NCBI GenBank assembly: GCA_002427755.1
Contig: DIYO01000001.1
Span: forward strand, 434,001-498,000
Source: Roseivirga sp. UBA6052
Lineage (GTDB): Bacteria > Bacteroidota > Bacteroidia > Cytophagales > Cyclobacteriaceae
DNA length: 64,000 nucleotides
Reading direction: 5' to 3'
A model generated the notes under the pieces. It had not been told where the DNA came from, did no database searches, and saw only the letters and a program-made list of their open reading frames with translations. Shown here one piece after another: positions 60,850 through 64,000 of the stretch (positions are counted from its first letter, which is position 1; each line of letters starts with the position of its first letter). The position numbers were made by a program, and so were the translations under genes.

Positions 60850-63213
60850 TTATTCATCTTTTAAAATTTCAACTGGATTTATGCATACAGCCATTAATGC
60901 ACGAGAAGTGATGACTACAATTGAAAACAATACTATTATTAGGATAGCGAGGACAGCAAAGTCAATTTCAAGTTCAATTCTATTATGATATTTCATTAAA
61001 AATTCTGGCAAGTACATATAGGCTAACGGAATGGCTACCACAGATGAAATCGAAATAACAGCTAGGTATGATTTGCCTAAAATTGATAGGATTTGAGTAA
61101 CACTAGCGCCTAAAACCTTGCGAATACCAATTTCTTTGAGTCTTCTTGAGGTCTGAAAAGAAACGAGTGAGAAAAGACCAAACAATGATATAATGACTAT
61201 AGCTAATGTCGTTCCATTAATTATAGAGGCGATCGACTTCAACTTAACAAGCTTTTGCTCGTAGGCGTCATCAAGGAATTGGTATTTAAACAAGTCAATG
61301 GCGTCAAATTCGGTCCACACCTTGGCAATTTCAGACAGTGAAGACTGACTTTGCTCTTCATTAAGTTTTATGAGAAAATTGTTTACTCGTCCACTAATTT
61401 GAGGAGTTATGGCCAGCGGCCTATATCTCGCCTGGGGGCCTGAAATATAAAAATCCTTAACAAACCCTATGATTGTTCTTTGCTTATCAGCGAATAATAC
61501 AGTCTCACCTACTGGGTTCTCGAGATCAAGTTCTTTTGCTAAACTTTCATTAATAATCACCGAATTGTCTTGATCGGACGAAAGCAAGGGATCAAAGTTT
61601 CGACCCGATATCAATGGGATTTTCAACATCGTGAGGAAACTTTCATTCGTTTCTACCCTTGGAACATATCTTATCTCTTTTTCTTTATACACCATAGGAT
61701 TAAACCCATATGCAGCACCAGGCATTGGTCCCATAGTTATTTCTTCAACCCCTTTAATTCTAAGTAACCTATTTCGAAGGATCTCTGGGTTCTCTCGCAT
61801 CTCATCGGTAAGTCTAACACTCACAACATTGTCTTTATCAAAGCCTAAGTCAAAATTGAGATAATGCCTGATTTGACCATTAATAGCCAAGAAGACTACA
61901 ATCATAAAGGCAGAAATGGAGAATTGAAGAAAGAGCAAGATCTTGCGCAAAGTAAAACTGGAAGTTCTATTTTCAGCTCTTCCCCTTAAAGCTTTTACCG
62001 GACTAAATCTAGAAAGTAGTAAAGCGGGATAAATACCACCAAGCACACCACAGACTAAAGCATAAGCAACAAGAAATAGTAAAATATTCGTATCGAGAAA
62101 GTCTAACTTTAATTCAATGCCAATAACATTCGATACCGGAGCTAGCATTATTTCTACAATAATTATGGAAAGTATTAGGCTCAGAAAAGAGAAGATGAGC
62201 GTCTCTCCGATAAATTGAATAATTAGCTGCCGCCTTGAGGCACCATTCACTTTCCTAACACCAACTTCCTTAGACCGCTCAATGGCTTTAGAAGTAGCCA
62301 TATTTACGTAATTAGCCAAAGCTATAATGAGTAAGAACACTGCTAATGCCGAACACAGATAAATCATATCCTTACTTGCTCCTAAGCCCCTTTTTCTATT
62401 ATTTAATGCAGCGCCACTTTCACTCACCTGCCAGTAAGAATCACCAAATGAGGCTAACTCTGAGCTAGATCCATCATACATAGCGTCTTTGGGCGCATTA
62501 GACTTATATAAGCTAGCTATTCTAGCTTCAATATCAGCTAAATTTACCTCTGGCTTAGTTTTTAGATAAACAAAGAAGGTGTTATAGTCCCATGAATCTA
62601 AACCTGAAAGACCGTTAATCGGAAACGAAAAATGAGGTTGAAATTGGGAATTCTTGGGAAAGTCTGCTAATACTCCTGTGACATTAAACCTTCCTTTTCC
62701 ATCTACTATGAGAATTTCGCCAACAGCATTTTCTTTTTGAAAATACTTGAGCGCCATAGTTTTTGAAATCACTACCGAAGTTGGCTCGGATAAGGCATTA
62801 TCTGGGTCACCGTATAAAAATGGAAATGTGAAAACATCGAAAAATGAATTTTGTAGTGTGCAGTATCTTTCTTGAATGAGCTCCTCATTCTTCACAGTAT
62901 TCATATTGCCAGCACCCGACAGTGTTGTGGTTACTTCTTCTAAACCGGGGGTTCCTTCTTTGATAAGATCTGCGAAAACAGCCGGAAGAAATTGATTATA
63001 ACCACCACCATAGTCCTCTGCATACTTGAGTTTCACTAAATAGATGTCAGCCACGTCATCATGAAACTGATCGTATGTAAGCTCATAGTGCACATATAGA
63101 CTAACCATTATAAAACAACTCATGGCAACGGATAAGCCAACGAGATTGATTGTAGTAAACAACCTACTCTTAGCAATACTTCTGATCGCACTTATAAGGT
63201 AGCTTTTTAGCAT
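60850..63213 (-). CDS. FtsX/MacB-type two-half permease
   Basis: This 787-residue protein has the same two-half layout, with cytoplasmic signatures SKEVGVRKVNGA and LKEIGIRKVLGA and the end NPVEILKDE. The first half is closest in motif to the 56052 gene (RKVNGA in both), while the tail is identical to that of the 58452 gene, consistent with descent by tandem duplication. It lies 14 bases downstream of the next permease gene. Substrate unknown. Confidence 0.9.
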   Translation of the reverse strand: MLKSYLISAIRSIAKSRLFTTINLVGLSVAMSCFIMVSLYVHYELTYDQFHDDVADIYLVKLKYAEDYGGGYNQFLPAVFADLIKEGTPGLEEVTTTLSGAGNMNTVKNEELIQERYCTLQNSFFDVFTFPFLYGDPDNALSEPTSVVISKTMALKYFQKENAVGEILIVDGKGRFNVTGVLADFPKNSQFQPHFSFPINGLSGLDSWDYNTFFVYLKTKPEVNLADIEARIASLYKSNAPKDAMYDGSSSELASFGDSYWQVSESGAALNNRKRGLGASKDMIYLCSALAVFLLIIALANYVNMATSKAIERSKEVGVRKVNGASRRQLIIQFIGETLIFSFLSLILSIIIVEIMLAPVSNVIGIELKLDFLDTNILLFLVAYALVCGVLGGIYPALLLSRFSPVKALRGRAENRTSSFTLRKILLFLQFSISAFMIVVFLAINGQIRHYLNFDLGFDKDNVVSVRLTDEMRENPEILRNRLLRIKGVEEITMGPMPGAAYGFNPMVYKEKEIRYVPRVETNESFLTMLKIPLISGRNFDPLLSSDQDNSVIINESLAKELDLENPVGETVLFADKQRTIIGFVKDFYISGPQARYRPLAITPQISGRVNNFLIKLNEEQSQSSLSEIAKVWTEFDAIDLFKYQFLDDAYEQKLVKLKSIASIINGTTLAIVIISLFGLFSLVSFQTSRRLKEIGIRKVLGASVTQILSILGKSYLAVISISSVVAIPLAYMYLPEFLMKYHNRIELEIDFAVLAILIIVLFSIVVITSRALMAVCINPVEILKDE

Positions 63214-63227
63214 AAACGTTAAACTTT

Positions 63228-64000
63228 CTATTCGTTTCTTAATGAATTGACTGGATTAATAGTAGCTGCCTTAAAGGCAATTACGGATATAGTAGCCCAG
63301 GCAATACCCAATGCTCCTAAGACCACAATAAAGATTGACCACACAGGAATACTGATATGATAGATAAAGCCATTAAGCCATTCTTGCATTAACAAGTAAG
63401 CAATAGGCGACATTGCAACTAGTGCGATCAGCGGAAGTGCTAAGGATTTTCTTGTCATTAGACCTATGACTTGGAACACTGAAGCTCCTAGTACCTTTCT
63501 AACACCAATTTGTTTCACCGAACGCTGCGCATTGATGGAGGTAAGACCATAAAGACCCAGGCAAGAGATAAAGATGGCGATAAAGCCAAACAATCTGGAA
63601 AGTTGCTTGATCATAATCTCGTTCTTATACATCTTCTCATGAGCTACTTCCATAAACTCATATTCGAAAATGTAATCGGGCATAAATGAAGCGTATGTCT
63701 CTCTTAGCACCTCAATTGCACGTTGAGACTGGCCTTCTGCAGCTCGGATAACTACACTCTCTGTATTATCCTTCCAATTGAGTAGAACCATTGGCTCAAT
63801 CTCTTCATAAACAGAATTCAGATGAAAATCCTTTAAGACACCAATGATTTTGGCGTCTATTCCCCACATGCTAAATCTCTTCCCTAGTGGGTTTTCCAAC
63901 CCCATTTTTTTGATCGCAGTTTCATTCAAGATTACTGATGCCGTGTCAGACTTTAAATCATAAGAAAAGTCACGGCCATCAGCCAATTCTAAATTCATGG
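63228..64000 (-). CDS. FtsX/MacB-type permease, C-terminal part (5' end outside window)
   Basis: The last ~257 residues of a permease are present; the frame runs open to the window edge. The fragment starts in the second periplasmic core (MNLELADGRDFSYDL, then GLENPLGKRFSMWG) and contains the last three spans and the VKQIGVRKVLGA signature, ending NPVNSLRNE. The apparent ATG at 63998 is internal, by comparison with the sister genes, where M.LELADGRDF-type segments lie in the middle. It heads the visible part of the four-gene permease run. Confidence 0.9.
   Translation of the reverse strand, partial: MNLELADGRDFSYDLKSDTASVILNETAIKKMGLENPLGKRFSMWGIDAKIIGVLKDFHLNSVYEEIEPMVLLNWKDNTESVVIRAAEGQSQRAIEVLRETYASFMPDYIFEYEFMEVAHEKMYKNEIMIKQLSRLFGFIAIFISCLGLYGLTSINAQRSVKQIGVRKVLGASVFQVIGLMTRKSLALPLIALVAMSPIAYLLMQEWLNGFIYHISIPVWSIFIVVLGALGIAWATISVIAFKAATINPVNSLRNE

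Noticed and set aside
1..64000. CRISPR array, prophage, insertion sequence or tRNA gene
   Set aside because: I found no regular direct repeats with spacers, no transposase or phage gene, and no cloverleaf-like sequence I could support.

Overview
The window reads as a chromosomal segment of a Bacteroidota bacterium, most likely a marine member of the Cytophagales (Roseivirga/Fulvivirga-like; the genus is inference). Supporting signs are the low G+C content, the near absence of Shine-Dalgarno sites, putative promoters with a TAnnTTTG -7 box, many lipoproteins and exported S9/S41 peptidases, a DUF5916 protein, large two-half FtsX/MacB-type permeases, and a C-terminal PadR/permease pair typical of the phylum. 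I see no rRNA, tRNA, insertion sequence, phage or CRISPR array.

Layout. 1-7 kb: the end of a DUF5916 outer-membrane protein, a BspA-like (DUF285) repeat lipoprotein, a PQQ-type sugar dehydrogenase lipoprotein, an SGNH hydrolase, a GH2-like TIM-barrel lipoprotein and a Tat-exported aminotransferase. 7-13 kb: a kinase/class III aminotransferase fusion, a membrane class III cyclase, an AraC/GyrI regulator, a VanX-type dipeptidase and a four-helix-bundle membrane protein. 13-24 kb: an S9 peptidase, gltD-gltB (glutamate synthase), a helical-repeat protein and an NmrA-like oxidoreductase. 24-29 kb: a second membrane cyclase, a small conserved protein, an arsI-sigZ pair, and an overlapping Bax-like glucosaminidase / polysaccharide deacetylase / hemerythrin operon. 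29-39 kb: a padR-permease pair, an S41 peptidase and two further permeases. 39-50 kb: an NtrC-type regulator and its histidine kinase, lspA, several small lipoproteins and enzymes, a VOC/NTF2/NTF2 cassette, a class C beta-lactamase-like hydrolase, arfB, a Dabb protein, a membrane LytTR regulator, an ExbB/MotA-like protein and a PAF-acetylhydrolase-like enzyme. 50-56 kb: a DPP-IV-like S9 peptidase, yaaA and hrpB. 56-64 kb: four tandem FtsX-type permeases, the last cut by the window edge.

How the genes fit together. Most genes are housekeeping or envelope functions: export and processing of lipoproteins (lspA with many lipobox proteins), peptide turnover (S9, S41, VanX), wall remodelling (Bax-like, deacetylase) and nitrogen assimilation (gltBD). 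The most distinctive theme is seven large FtsX-type permeases with no ATP-binding subunit nearby. One is tied to a PadR repressor with a visible promoter-overlapping inverted repeat, and a pair is divergent from an NtrC-type two-component system. Other items worth attention are the arsI-sigZ coupling, the kinase-aminotransferase fusion, the twin membrane cyclases, and a family of degenerate intergenic repeats with CGTCATTC...GAATGACG ends.
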